Notes under the pieces: model-generated
Databases searched by the model: none
What the model was told of the DNA's origin: nothing
Seen by the model: the letters and a program-made list of their open reading frames with translations, nothing else
Assembly: GCF_907165205.1 (NCBI RefSeq)
Contig: NC_058190.1
Location: 15,818,001 to 15,882,000 of the forward strand
DNA from: Coccinella septempunctata
Taxonomy: Eukaryota; Arthropoda; Insecta; Coleoptera; Coccinellidae
Direction of reading: 5' to 3'
DNA: 64,000 nucleotides
Program-made: the position numbers and the translations under genes
Shown here: piece after piece, positions 20,625 through 31,080 of the stretch
Layout: each line of letters opens with the position of its first letter
How positions within the stretch are numbered: the stretch's first letter is position 1

Positions 20625-23348
20625 GACCTTACGGATATTAGGAAGAAATCCCTCAAGATAATCTCGTGGAACATAAACGGGATCAACACTCGGAAAGCCG
20701 AGATAGAACAAATAATATCAGAACGACAACCTGATATTATAGCCCTACAGGAAACAAGAATAAACCGGAACAGAAGACTGAATTTCATGAATTATGAAAC
20801 ATATAGATGTGACAGAATTACAAACACCGGAGGAGGAGTAGCAATATTGGTGAGAACAGATCTGAAACACTACTTTAAAAGTAGATCCGACGAAACACAA
20901 GGAAAAACAGAAAAAGTGACGATTGTTGCCGAATTAAATCGGCAAAGAGTCGAAATAACCTCGGCGTATAAGCCACCACAAAACAATCTATTGGAAGAAG
21001 AGATAAACAACATGTTGGAAGGATCAAACCCGAAAATCTCCATCGGAGATTTCAACTGTAAATCCCCATTATGGAATAGCATAACAGAGAATAGAAATGG
21101 CAAAAAACTCAAGGATTTCGCCGAAAAACAAAATGCCATAGTTATTGGACCAGAGCTACCGACATATCTTGCTTTTGGAAGAGGAATACCAGATGTAATA
21201 GATATCGCGATATTGAAAAATATAACTCAAGAATTCTCGATTGAAACTTTGGAAGATGGAACCTCAAACCACAATCCCGTGGAATTGACAATTGGAGAAG
21301 AACCAAGAGAAAAACTGCTGGAAATGAGAGAATATACCAATTGGACTAAATACAGCCATTTAATACAATCGGAAATAACAGAAATTCCAACAATAAACAC
21401 TCCAGACGATCTGGAATGTGCGGTTGATAAACTGGAAGAGATAATATTGAAAGCTTACGAAAAAAGCACGAGAAGAGTGAAGAGACCAGCTCCAAGTCAT
21501 CCGCATGGCGATACGCCTAAAGAAGTAAAAGATCTTATACAAGAAAATCGAAGACTCAGAAGAATATATAGGATGAACAAAAATGATCTAAATAGAAGGA
21601 ACCTCAACCTACATAGCCAAGTTCTGAAAAATGCCCTGAAAGATCTAAGAACAAGCAGATGGAACAAAAGGGTTCAAGAACTGAATACAATCGATCATTC
21701 TGCATGGAGAATGCAAAAAAGCCTACGAGGAGAAAAGACTAAAATTCCACCCCTACACGGAGAAAGGGGAATGGCTTATACCAATACTGATAAGGCAGAT
21801 GCATTGGCGGACTCGATCGAACGAGAATCGAGAATAAATTACAGGATAGACGACGATAATGAAGATTTGGAAGAACTGGTTGAAGAAAATGATGAAGAAA
21901 TGGATGAATTACCAGCAACTGCTGAAATAGACAAGCCAACATCGCCAAATGAAATCAGGGAAATAACTAGAAGTTTGAAGAAGAGGAAAGCTCCCGGAAG
22001 CGATAAAATAACGAATGTTATGTTAAAGAAATTACCTAGAAAAGGTATAGCCGCTCTAACTAATATCGCGAATGGAATTATGAGGACAGAACACTACCCA
22101 GAAAAATGGAAAACAGCAGAAGTCATAGTATTCAATAAACCATTCAAAGAGAAGAAGTTTCCACAAAACTACAGACCGATAAGTCTACTGTCGGCTTTAG
22201 GAAAAGTAGTAGAAAGAATTATCGCCACGAGGCTAAATGAGGAAACCGAAAATCTGAAACTAATTCCACCAGAACAGTTCGGATTCAGAAGAGAGCATTC
22301 AACAGAACAACAATTATTAAGGCTCACAGAGTACATAACAGAGGGATTCCAAAATAAGCAAGCTACAGGTCTTGTTTTACTAGACGTCGCCAGAGCATTC
22401 GACAGAGTATGGCATGAAGGATTAATATATAAGATGAGATGTGCTGGATATTCGATCAAAATATGCAAGTTGATACGGAATTATCTCAAAAATAGAAGAT
22501 TTTACGTGAAAGTGGGAGGAGAATGCTCCTCAACAAGAGATATAGAGGCTGGAGTACCCCAAGGATCAGTACTTGGGCCACTTCTGTACAACATATACAT
22601 CCACGATATTCCGAAAAATCCAAGAACCATGCTAACGTTATATGCTGACGACACAGGCATAGCAACTCGACACCGAAATCCTGAAATAATAGAACGAGTT
22701 CTACAAGAGTCGATTGACGAAACAAATGACTGGTGCATAAAGTGGAAAATCAAGCTCAATGGACAAAAGAGCCAAGCAATATTACTACAGAAGAGAAGAC
22801 TGCGACCCACAACGAAACTGGATGTTGACGGCGAAGAAATCGACTGGAAAAATGAAGCCAAATATTTAGGAATAACACTTGACAAAGGACTTACTTGGAA
22901 AAGTCATATCAAACAAGCAATCGACAAAACGAAAGCAGCGATGAATAGACTCTATCCTCTGATAGGAAGAAGAAGCCACATGTCGAAAGAGACAAAATTG
23001 AAGATAATCAAAGCCGTTGCTAGGCCTCAACTGACTTATGGATCAGTTGCCTGGGGTTTCGCGGCAAAGAGCCATATCAAAAGAATTCAGGCCACTGAAA
23101 ACAAGCTGCTACGATGTGCAATAGATGCACCTTGGTTTGTCAGGAATAGACAGATTTATAAGGACCTGAAATGGGAAACCATAACGGAATTCATGAACAG
23201 AAAAAGCAGAGAAATTATTCGAAACAGCGAAAAACCATCCGAATCAAGAACTCAGGAGACTAGTGGACTACGACCCAGAGGAAGACAAAAGGAGAATGCG
23301 AATTTACCGAAGGAGACCAAGAGATCAATTAAAAAGAGATTAAAATAA
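20622..23348 (+). CDS. Jockey ORF2: AP-type endonuclease and reverse transcriptase
   Basis: A 908-residue protein that nicks the target and copies element RNA there. Endonuclease, residues about 12-220: SWNINGI (Asn17), QET (Glu44), GDFN (Asp143, Asn145), PDVIDIAI, then TSNHNPV at 214-220. In this last motif the usual catalytic Asp of SDH is Asn216, so nicking should be lost or reduced. RT: FPQNYRPISLLSALGKVVER, DVARAFDRVW, GVPQGSVLGPLL and YADD at 674-677, all present. The last ~46 residues are in a shifted frame. An extra A in the A-run near 23203-23207 breaks the reading. The original frame, with RRLVDYDPEED, would stop at 23341-23343. The start is fixed by the TAATG overlap with ORF1. Confidence 0.92.
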   Translation: MDLTDIRKKSLKIISWNINGINTRKAEIEQIISERQPDIIALQETRINRNRRLNFMNYETYRCDRITNTGGGVAILVRTDLKHYFKSRSDETQGKTEKVTIVAELNRQRVEITSAYKPPQNNLLEEEINNMLEGSNPKISIGDFNCKSPLWNSITENRNGKKLKDFAEKQNAIVIGPELPTYLAFGRGIPDVIDIAILKNITQEFSIETLEDGTSNHNPVELTIGEEPREKLLEMREYTNWTKYSHLIQSEITEIPTINTPDDLECAVDKLEEIILKAYEKSTRRVKRPAPSHPHGDTPKEVKDLIQENRRLRRIYRMNKNDLNRRNLNLHSQVLKNALKDLRTSRWNKRVQELNTIDHSAWRMQKSLRGEKTKIPPLHGERGMAYTNTDKADALADSIERESRINYRIDDDNEDLEELVEENDEEMDELPATAEIDKPTSPNEIREITRSLKKRKAPGSDKITNVMLKKLPRKGIAALTNIANGIMRTEHYPEKWKTAEVIVFNKPFKEKKFPQNYRPISLLSALGKVVERIIATRLNEETENLKLIPPEQFGFRREHSTEQQLLRLTEYITEGFQNKQATGLVLLDVARAFDRVWHEGLIYKMRCAGYSIKICKLIRNYLKNRRFYVKVGGECSSTRDIEAGVPQGSVLGPLLYNIYIHDIPKNPRTMLTLYADDTGIATRHRNPEIIERVLQESIDETNDWCIKWKIKLNGQKSQAILLQKRRLRPTTKLDVDGEEIDWKNEAKYLGITLDKGLTWKSHIKQAIDKTKAAMNRLYPLIGRRSHMSKETKLKIIKAVARPQLTYGSVAWGFAAKSHIKRIQATENKLLRCAIDAPWFVRNRQIYKDLKWETITEFMNRKSREIIRNSEKPSESRTQETSGLRPRGRQKENANLPKETKRSIKKRLK

Positions 23349-23616
23349 CAACTTATTGAAAAATTCAATAAAGTGTTAATCCAATAGAGGATAAACACAT
23401 AAATCCCAGCACGATAGTGTGCGAGAAGAAAACCGACCAAGAGATGAACGGTTTATAGGCAAATGCCCGGAACCAAAATTCAAGAAGCAGTAGGGTTTTT
23501 AGTGGGTCTCGAGCTCAGGAGAGTGAGAAACCCCACACTGTTCCCCCTCAGGAGATGAGGGTGGTTCGTCTGTCTTGCAGATTTTCCCCCTGCTACACCA
23601 AAAAAAAAAAAAAAAA
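23349..23616 (+). other. Jockey 3' UTR and poly(A) tail
   Basis: It contains a candidate AATAAA at about 23366-23371 and the conserved tail words GCAAATGCCCGGAACC, CCACACTGTTCCCCCTCAGG and CTGCTACACC just before 17 A residues. The same tail, reversed, marks the 3' ends of Jockey copies at 18593, 26334 and 60914. Confidence 0.85.
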
Positions 23617-23628
23617 GGTTAATTTCTT

Positions 23629-24289
23629 CTTGCACATTGTCGTGTTAGGGTTTTCATGTTCGTCCATTTCGGATATCTCTTGTTAGTATAGTTTTAATAA
23701 GTTTCCGTTCTCATTTTAATCTATTATCAATTGATCTCGCGGTCTCCTTTTGTAAATTCTCATTCTTCCTCTGTCTTCCTCCGGATCGTAGTCCACTAGT
23801 CTCCTGAGTTCTTCGTTTGGATGTTCCTTCGCTGTTTCGAATAACTTTTCAGATTTCCTCTTCATAAATTCGGTGATGATTTCCCACTTCAAATCTCGAT
23901 ATATCTGTTTGTTCCTGACAAACCAAGGCGCATTCATGGCACATCGTAGTAGCTTGTTTCCTGTTGCCTGAATTCTTTGTATATGGCTCTTTGCCGCGAA
24001 TCCCCAAGCACCTGATCCATAAGTCAGTTGCGGTCTAGCAACGGCTTTGATTATTTTCAATTTTGTCTCATTTGACATGTGGCTCTTTCTACCTATCAGC
24101 GGGTAGAGCATATTCATCGCTGCCTTGGTTTTGTCAACGGCTTGTTTGATATGGCTTCTCCAAGTTAGACCTTTGTCTAGAGTGATACCTAAATATTTCG
24201 CTTCGTTTTTCCATTCGATTACTTCTCCATCTACCTCTAGATTTGTTGTAGTTCTCAATCTCCCTGAAGATTTTGGTATATCGTGAATA
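23629..24289 (-). pseudogene. old Jockey copy, ORF2 C-terminal part (piece 2 of 3)
   Basis: This resumes the minus-strand copy split by the full-length element. The frame from 24258 to 23716 reads EWKNEAKYLGITLDKGLTWR, SHIKQAVDKTKAAMN, RPQLTYGSGAWGF and the C-terminal RRLVDYDPEED, the post-catalytic RT region. Upstream (24289-24258) IHDIPK is joined almost directly to LRTTTNLEVDG. About 70 residues, including YADD, are therefore deleted. It gives the correct C-terminal frame that the full-length copy has lost. It is cut at 24290 by a Tc1/mariner-like element. Confidence 0.85.
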
Positions 24290-25805
24290 TAGGGTGTCCG
24301 GGGAATTACTGTACATAACTCATACCAGAGATAGAGTTGGACTAGCTGGTTACGGATTGACTATAAAAAATTAATTTCTCGATTTCCCTAGACAGCTACA
24401 GGGTGATTTTCCAACTTAATGGAAATACTTAGACCATCATAAAATCCAAACTTATTGACGGATATTATTGAAACTTGGGAGGTTATTGACACATGCTACG
24501 GTCAAGTCAGAAAGATATCAATCATTTCATTATTCCAGGGCCGGACTAATTAATACTCATTTAAACTGTTCAGGGTAAAAAAAACACTTTGTATTTCGAA
24601 TTACAAATAATTGATTCGTTTATTAGGAAGAAGCTAAATTATGCTTCAATTCTTGGTATCACTCAAAGTTGTCACATCAACAATTATTTTTTTATGAATT
24701 TTCGAATTTGGATAAAGTTCGAAAAATTGAATTTTTTACCATGAAGAGAACTGAAAATGTCATGTTTGAATATAAAATGCAAAAGTATCAGTAGAAAATT
24801 TACAAAAAAGTTCAGAGCTTTAATAAGCACTTCAACTTCAACGAAACAGTAACAAATGAAAAAAACTAAAATACAGTAAGGAGTACCTAATAAAAATAAA
24901 AATAGGAACGAATGAATTGCTGAGTCAACGATATTTCAAAAGTGGTTCGAAATGAAAACAATTAGCTTGTATACATTTCTCTTGCCGAATTTTCAAATTG
25001 GACACAGCCTTCCGAATCATATCGCCATTATTTCTTAAAATATCGCAACAGTTGATTATTCTTTTCATCAGCTGTTCTCTTGACTGGAAGAAGTGTAACT
25101 TTGGTCTATATCATTGTTGTCAAACACCCGGTATACATAAAAATAATTTTGAAATATGCTTCTGTATACCCTATAGGTACACATCACCATTTTTTTTTTA
25201 AATACCTTCATTTACACCCTCAAAGTGAAATACGCGTATGGGGTGGCCACCCAGTATATCAACAAATTATTATAGTCTTCTTGACCTTCAGTGACTCCTT
25301 TAAGAAAATTTATTATTTATTTTCGACCCGCACATGATGACTAAGTCCTGTTCAGGTAAATAAATTACAATTTTCGAACTTTATCCAAATTAAGAAATTC
25401 ATAAAAAAATAATTGTTGATGTGACAACTTTTAGCGGTACCAAAAATTGAAGCATAATTCAGCTTCTTTCTAAAAAGCGAATCAATTATTTGTAATTCGA
25501 AATACAAAGTGTTTTTTTTACCCTGAACACTTTAAATGAAGATTAATGAGTCCGGCCCTGGAATAATGGAATAATTGATATCTTTCTGACTTGACCTTAG
25601 CATGTGTCAATTACCTCCCAAGTTTCAATAATATCCGTCAATAAGTTTGGATTTTATGATGGTCTAAGTATTTCCATTAAGTTGGAAAATCACCCTGTAG
25701 CTTTCTAGGGAAATCGAGAAATTAATTTTTTATAGTCAATCTGTAATCAGCTAGTCCAACTCTATCTCTAGTATGAGTACGTACAGTTACTCCCCGGACA
25801 CCCTG
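24290..25805. mobile_element. Tc1/mariner-like element with ~440-bp terminal inverted repeats
   Basis: The ends read TAGGGTGTCCGGGGA (24290) and CAGGGTGTCCGGGGA (complement of 25805), flanked by TA at 24288-24289 and 25806-25807. The inverted similarity continues for about 440 bp on each side; for example GACTTGACCTTAGCATGTGT on the right pairs with the left near 24490-24510. The Jockey ORF2 sequence continues on both sides, giving an independent border check. A remnant of a transposase C-terminus lies in the loop. Confidence 0.85.
24930..25130 (-). pseudogene. Tc1/mariner-like transposase, C-terminal remnant
   Basis: On the minus strand the frame reads LRNNGDMIRKAVSNLKIRQE, KCIQANCFHFEPLLKYR and a stop. 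This resembles the C-terminal end of arthropod DDE-type Tc1/mariner transposases, which finish with a Cys-x-x-x-x-G/C-x-H-F-E pattern. The catalytic part is absent. Its position between long TIRs supports the superfamily call for 24290-25805. Confidence 0.5.
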
Positions 25806-26267
25806 TATATGTTATACAGTAACGGCCCAAGTACTGACCCTTGAGGCACCCCTGCTTCCATATATCTGGTTGTGGAGTTTTCCCCTTCCACTTTCACGTA
25901 GAATCTTCTGTTCCTCAAATAATTCCTAATCAACTTGCACAGTTTGATTGAATATCCAGCATATCTCATTTTGTAAATCAATCCTTCATGCCATACTCTG
26001 TCGAATGCTCTGTCGACATCTAGTAGTACAAGACCAGTTGCTTGTTTATTTTGGAATCCTTCTGTTATGTATTCTGTGAGTCTCAGTAATTGCTGTTCTG
26101 TTGAGTGATCTCTTCTGAATCCGAATTGCTCTGTTGGAATGAGATTCAGATTTTCAGTTTCTTCTGTAAGCCTCCTAGCGATTACCCTTTCTACTACTTT
26201 TCGTAGGGCGGACAATAAACTTATCGGCTTGTAGTTTTGAGGGAATTTTTTATCTTTGCCTAGTTTG

Positions 26268-26273
<6 letters not shown>
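25806..26273 (-). pseudogene. old Jockey copy, RT core (piece 3 of 3)
   Basis: Minus-strand frame with FPQNYKPISLLSALRKVVER, IPTEQFGFRRDHSTEQQLLR, DVDRAFDRVWHEGLIYKMRY and AGVPQGSVLGPLLYNIY, that is RT motifs before YADD. It joins piece 2 across the mariner-like insertion. At 26273 it meets the poly(T) of the second Jockey copy. Beyond that copy, at 31081 onward, no convincing upstream ORF2 sequence is seen, so the old copy may be truncated close to here. Confidence 0.85.
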
Positions 26274-26334
<61 letters not shown>

Positions 26335-26580
26335 GTGTAGCAGGGGGAAAATCTGCAAACAGACGAACACACCCTCTGCTGAGGGGGAACAGTGTGGGGA
26401 TTCTCACTCTCTGAGCTCGAGACCCACTAAAAACCCTTAACTGCTTCTTCATAGGTTCCGGGCATTTTGCCTATTAACCAGTTGACTCTTATGGTTTCTG
26501 GACTCTCACACGATCATAGTCGTGTTGATAGTTGTATGCTGCCTATAGCTTTTATAGGTTAAGCTCTTCTTTGGTTACAT
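26274..26580 (-). other. 3' UTR and 60-nt poly(A) of the second Jockey
   Basis: Unbroken T run at 26274-26333, then the conserved 3' tail reversed (GGTGTAGCAGGGGGAAAATC) and UTR to the ORF2 stop near 26581. Such a long unbroken run usually indicates recent insertion or repeat slippage. The poly-lysine frame across it is an artefact. Confidence 0.85.
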
Positions 26581-29251
26581 TTAAATCCTTAACTGATCTC
26601 TCGGTCTTCGGTGGTAGGTTCTTGACCTTCTAGCTTCTTCTGTTGGATCGTAGTCGACTAATCTTCGTAGTTCCTCATTTGGATGTTGTTTGGCTTTGTC
26701 GAATATCCTTTCCGCCTTTCTCTTCATAAATTCTGTAACTGGTTCCCATTCCAAGTCCTTGTAGATTTGTTTGTTCCTAACAAACCAGGGTACGTCCATC
26801 GCCATTCTAAGGAGTTTATTCTCAGTGGCCTGTATTCTCTTGATGTGGGTCTTGGCTGCGAAGCCCCATGCCGCCGATCCATATGTGAGTTGTGGTCGCG
26901 CAATAGTTTTAATCATCGTCAACTTGATGTTCTTATTCATATGACTTCTTCTGCCTATGAGTGGATAAAGTTTACTCATTGCGGCTTTTGTTTTATCAAC
27001 AGCACATTTGATGTGGTTTTTCCATGTAAGTCCTCTGTCAAGCGTCACTCCTAGGTATGTTGCTTCATTTTTCCATTCAACCTCTTGTCCATCAACTTCA
27101 AGGTTTTCTTCCATCCTCAATCTTCTCTTTTGCAGTAATATTGCTTGAGTCTTTCTTCCATTGATTTGGATTTTCCATTTGATGCACCATTTGAGTAATT
27201 CATCTATGGCTTCCTGCAGTCTCCGGTGTATGATCTCTGGGCGTCGATGTCTGAACGCTATTCCTGTGTCATCTGCGTACAAGGTGAGCATATTCCTAGC
27301 ATTCTTCGGGATATCATAAACGTATATTACGTAAAGCAGAGGTCCAAGTACCGATCCTTGAGGCACTCCCGCTTCCAATTGTCTGGTTTGAGAGGTTGCT
27401 CCATCTATCTTCACATAAAAGTTTCTATTCCTCAGATAATTCCTTATAATCTTGCATAGCTTGGTCGAATATCCTGCTCTTTTCATCTTGTAGATTAGGC
27501 CTTCGTGCCATACTCTATCAAAAGCTCTCTCGATATCCATCAGAACTAATCCTGTGGCCTGTTTGGTCTGCATTCCTTCGGTGACGTATTCTATGAGCCG
27601 TAGTAATTGGAGTTCAGTCGAGTGTTCTCGTCGAAATCCAAATTGTTCGGGTGGGATTATCTTCAACATTTCTGTTTCCTCATTCAGCCTTTTGGCGATA
27701 ACCCTCTCGACGACTTTTCCTAGTGCTGATAGTAGGCTGATTGGTCTATAATTTTGAGGAAATTTCCGTTCCTTTCCAGGCTTGTTGAAAACTATCATTT
27801 CTGCAGTTTTCCATCTCTTTGGGTAGTATTCGGTCCTCATCACTCCGTTTGTTATATTCGTCAAGGCTGCTATTCCTTTTCTAGGCAATTTCTTCAACAT
27901 ATAATTCGTTATCCTATCTTCTCCCGGTGATTTCCGGTTTTTCAGTATCATTATGATCTCTTTGATTTCTGTTGGTGAAGCCGGTTTTGGAATGATTTCG
28001 GTTTCCGGTGGTTCCATCATCAGTTCTTCGTTTGCCTCCACTTCTTCTTCTAGATCTTCATTGTCATCATCATTTCTGTAATTTATTCTGGCTTCTCTCT
28101 CAATTGTGTCGGCAAGTGCTTCGGCTTTTTCAAGTCTCGTATATACCATTCCCTTTGCTCCATGCAGTGGAGGTATAACTGTCTGTTCTCGTCGTAAGCG
28201 TTTTTGCATTTTCCAAGCCGAGTGATCTATTGTATTCAGTTCCCTTAATCTCTGGTGCCATCTGTTATTACGCAGTTCTGTTAAAGCATTTTTCAATATC
28301 TGACTATGCTTATTCAGTTTCTTCTTGTCTTCTTCTCTTTTTGTTGTTCTGTAGATTTTCCTGAGTCTTCTGTTCTTTTTTATAAGTTCCTTTATATCCC
28401 TTGGCGTATCTCCATGTGAATGTTTCGGAATTGGTTTCCTTATTCTCTTGGTGCTTTCTTCATAGGCTTCTTTTATATGATTTTCCAATTTTTCAACTGC
28501 TTCATCTAATTCATCCTGGGTGTTTATTTGGGGAATTTCCCTGATTTTCTCCTGAAGTAAATTCTTATATTTCTCCCAGTCTGTGCGTTCCTTGGTTTGT
28601 GTCTCTTCTTCGTTTCTTGGGCCATGTCCCACTATGAATTCTATGGGATTGTGGTCTGAAGTTCCGTCTTCTATTGTATCAATGCTGATTTCTTCAGTTT
28701 CTACATACTCTTGGTATGTAGGTCGGTATATCAGGTCCTATCACAACTCCATTAAGTTTTTCAGCATAAATCTTCAGTCTTCTCCCGTTTGTATTTTCCA
28801 CCCTACTGTTCCATTCCTGCGATTTGCAGTTAAGATCACCAATTATGATTTTCGGGTGTCTTCCTTCTAGTAGCATTTTTAGATCCTCTTCCAGCATGTC
28901 CTTATCCGGTGATTTATAAGTTGAAATAATCTTCACTTGCCCTCGATTAGTATTCACAATAATCGATATTGCTTCTACTTCTTGTCCATTGAATATTTGG
29001 TCGAAATGGTGATCCATATTCTTTCTAGCCAGTATAGCAACGCCACCTGTGCTGTTAGGTCTATCATTTCTGTAAATATCGTAATTGGGAAATGCTATCC
29101 GAACGTTGGGGTTAAGTCTCGTTTCTTGAAGAGCTATGACATCCGGTCTCTTCTCTTCAATCAGTTCTTCGAATTCTGATCTGCGGGCTCTCAATCCTTC
29201 GACGTTCCAAGAGACGATTATGAGATTGTTCTTTATCGTCGTGTCAGCCAT
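26581..29251 (-). pseudogene. Jockey ORF2 of the second copy, broken in the endonuclease
   Basis: The first part (29251 to about 28694) is the endonuclease N-terminal region: SWNVEGL, QETRLN, GDLNCKS. It then runs into a wrong frame after GPDIPTY. The second part (about 28720 to 26581) resumes with TEEISIDTIEDGTSDHNPIE and continues through the whole RT: FPQNYRPISLLSALGKVVER, DIERAFDRVWHEGL, GVPQGSVLGPLL, YADD (27268-27279) and a complete C-terminus with RRLVDYDPTEE. Compared with the plus copy, about 14 residues around PDVIDIAI are missing at the break, which removes a conserved Asp. The SDH motif is intact here, unlike in the plus copy. The start overlaps the ORF1 stop as TAATG. Confidence 0.9.
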
Positions 29252-30648
29252 TAAATATTCTTAATAATTTGCTGCATCTTCTTCTCAATCTCTTTCTCCA
29301 GATTCTGCATCATCGTGCTGAGGAGGTTTTTCGTGAACTTATCCAGTTCCTCAGTGATTCCAGAAATTCCTTTTCTGGTTTCGGCTTTTTTGACGGTTTT
29401 TGCCTTTTCCGTCTTTTTCTCTGGTTTCTTCGTCTCTTTGACTGCTTCGGTTGCAGTTTCCTGGGGTTTCTTCACTTCCGAAGAGTTTGGGGATGGCCTC
29501 GGTGTATTTTGTGTTGGCCTCGAGCTGGTCTGGTTCGATCTTGGCGATCTCTTGGTCTTTTTAGTGACCAATTTCCATTCGCTACATCCCTTGTAGCTGG
29601 CTGGATGTCCTTGCTCTCCACAGAGAACACAAGAGGCATTTCGCTCCTCGTTCTCCCTTGTGAGCGTACACTCCTTGGAGCTGTGATTACCGGAGCATTT
29701 CACGCACCTCCATGGAAAAGTGCACTTACTTTGGGCATGTCCATATCGCTGACAGCGGTAACATTGTCCAGGCCCGGTCGTCCTTCTCTTAGGTTCAACA
29801 ACACAGTTCATGTTGTAGAGCCTTCTCACCTCGAAGATACCCTTATTCTGGGTTTTAACCAGCAATAAGGGCATCGGCCTCTTAGTTATATTTGAGGTCA
29901 TTCTTATGACCTCAGCATCGACGATCCCTTGATCCTTGAGGTCGTCAAGGATCGTCGGGATATCTGCATCCAGCGGTAGATATCTCACTACCGCATAGAT
30001 TTTCTTTTCTTCCTCCCGTTGAAGAGTGTAAAACTCCCTATTTATTTTATGAAGGAAGTCCGTCATTCTTCTGTGGTCTTCCGCGGTTTGTGGAACGACC
30101 CTAATTCCGTCCTTCACAGTAGTCGCTCTGCTGTAATTTATTCCGTTTCGCATTAACGCGTTGGAAATTGACGTCCATTCGGACGTACCCCTCAGGGTAA
30201 CTGGGGGGATTTTTTCTTTTCTCTCCACTGGAGTGGTTTTCTCTTGGGCTGGGGTTTCCAAGACTCTTTTCTTGTTTGCCTCTTCATTTGACGAGGAGCT
30301 ATCCTTTCTCACTCTTTTGGCGGGTGGGGAAATTTTGGTTTGAGGGGTTTTGACCACCTCCATCTTCTGTTTTTGAACCGGTAAGTTCACTTCTTGGACA
30401 TTTTTCAAAATAATGTTCTTCTTGAGTGCTTTGGAGTAAGGACTTTCCTTATTTCCCTCCTGCAACTCGAGCCTCTCCCTGAGATTTTTAATCTCAGCAA
30501 CTAAGCTAGATACGCATCTATCTAACTCATTCACCCTCGCTTTCAAACTTGCGTTCTCCTCTCTCAAAATATCGTGTTCGGACACGACATTAGCGATTTC
30601 TGGCGCGTCTTCTTCCATTACGGACTCGCAGTCCGAATGGTCAGACAT
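29251..30648 (-). CDS. Jockey ORF1 protein of the second copy
   Basis: An intact 465-residue frame from ATG 30648. The acidic N-terminus is followed by a coiled coil at about residues 25-65 (HDILREENASLKARVNELDR). A basic low-complexity stretch with the helicase-unrelated word AKRVRKDSSSSNEE comes next, then a central domain with KIYAVVRYLPLDADIPTILD. The three zinc clusters CYRCQRYGHAQSKC, CVKCSGNHSSKEC and CVLCGEQGHPASYKGC follow, then a Pro/Lys-rich tail. It is the counterpart of 19258-20622, clearly diverged in the N-terminal third and tail but close in the zinc clusters. It presumably binds element RNA. As the only unbroken ORF1 with a normal start here, it is the better reference for this family. 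Confidence 0.92.
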   Translation of the reverse strand: MSDHSDCESVMEEDAPEIANVVSEHDILREENASLKARVNELDRCVSSLVAEIKNLRERLELQEGNKESPYSKALKKNIILKNVQEVNLPVQKQKMEVVKTPQTKISPPAKRVRKDSSSSNEEANKKRVLETPAQEKTTPVERKEKIPPVTLRGTSEWTSISNALMRNGINYSRATTVKDGIRVVPQTAEDHRRMTDFLHKINREFYTLQREEEKKIYAVVRYLPLDADIPTILDDLKDQGIVDAEVIRMTSNITKRPMPLLLVKTQNKGIFEVRRLYNMNCVVEPKRRTTGPGQCYRCQRYGHAQSKCTFPWRCVKCSGNHSSKECTLTRENEERNASCVLCGEQGHPASYKGCSEWKLVTKKTKRSPRSNQTSSRPTQNTPRPSPNSSEVKKPQETATEAVKETKKPEKKTEKAKTVKKAETRKGISGITEELDKFTKNLLSTMMQNLEKEIEKKMQQIIKNI

Positions 30649-31046
30649 TTTAGAATCTAATTAATAATTACTTCGCTACTCAAAGAAATTGGAAATAAAA
30701 TTTTTCAAGACAAAAGAAAAATGTATCTCATGCATAAAAACAAAACGGCTCATCAAAAATTCTCTACGCTATGAGAATAATCAGAAAGAAAGATACGAAA
30801 AATAAGCTCACCTGATGTTTTCTGCAGTACCAACGAGAAAATTCTCTGGACACTTAGGATGAACACCAACTTTGAAAATTTTAACGAATTAAAATTCCGA
30901 TAACAAATATAGAACCTACACAACTTCACAGACGGAATCAAATATTCCGTAGCTTGGTTAGTGGGCACTTTCACCTCCGCTTTCACTTTTACGGCACTGT
31001 GACTTTCTCGTCCGCTTTCTCTTTTATAGCACTAGGAGCACTGTAG

Positions 31047-31080
31047 CACGTCTTCTCCTGTCAAGCGATTGACTCGGAAT
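31047..31080 (-). promoter_or_regulatory. internal promoter of the second Jockey (Inr and DPE)
   Basis: On the minus strand the element starts A-T-T-C at 31080. AGACGTG occupies +28 to +34 (31053-31047), the same spacing as in the other copy and as in Drosophila DPE-type LINE promoters. Confidence 0.75.

Larger units (their letters stand above)
18786..23616 (+). mobile_element. full-length Jockey-clade LINE
   Basis: A 4831-bp element with 5' UTR, ORF1 (zinc-knuckle protein), ORF2 (endonuclease and RT), 3' UTR and a 17-nt poly(A) at 23600-23616. A perfect 12-bp TSD flanks it. It starts ATTCCGAGTC, as does the second copy on the minus strand, so the 5' end is complete. It is nearly intact, but three defects probably prevent autonomous movement: a stop right after the likely original ORF1 start, an Asp-to-Asn change in the endonuclease SDH motif, and a late frameshift in ORF2. 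It lies inside an older minus-strand Jockey copy. Confidence 0.95.
26274..31080 (-). mobile_element. second Jockey-clade LINE, near full length
   Basis: A 4807-bp element on the minus strand, from the 5' end at 31080 (ATTCCGAGTC on that strand) to a 60-nt poly(A), seen as poly(T) at 26274-26333. TSDs are TAGTTTGATTATA (26261-26273) and TGGTTTGATTATA (31081-31093), with one mismatch in 13. It carries ORF1, ORF2 with one small deletion and a frame break, and the same 3' tail words as the other copies. It belongs to a different subfamily from 18786-23616 in its ORFs but shares the 5' UTR almost exactly. Confidence 0.93.

Noticed and set aside
25787..26452. Long minus-strand frame that appears to fuse a poly-lysine stretch to RT
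   Set aside because: The lysine run is the 60-nt poly(T) of the second Jockey insertion. The frame joins two unrelated elements.
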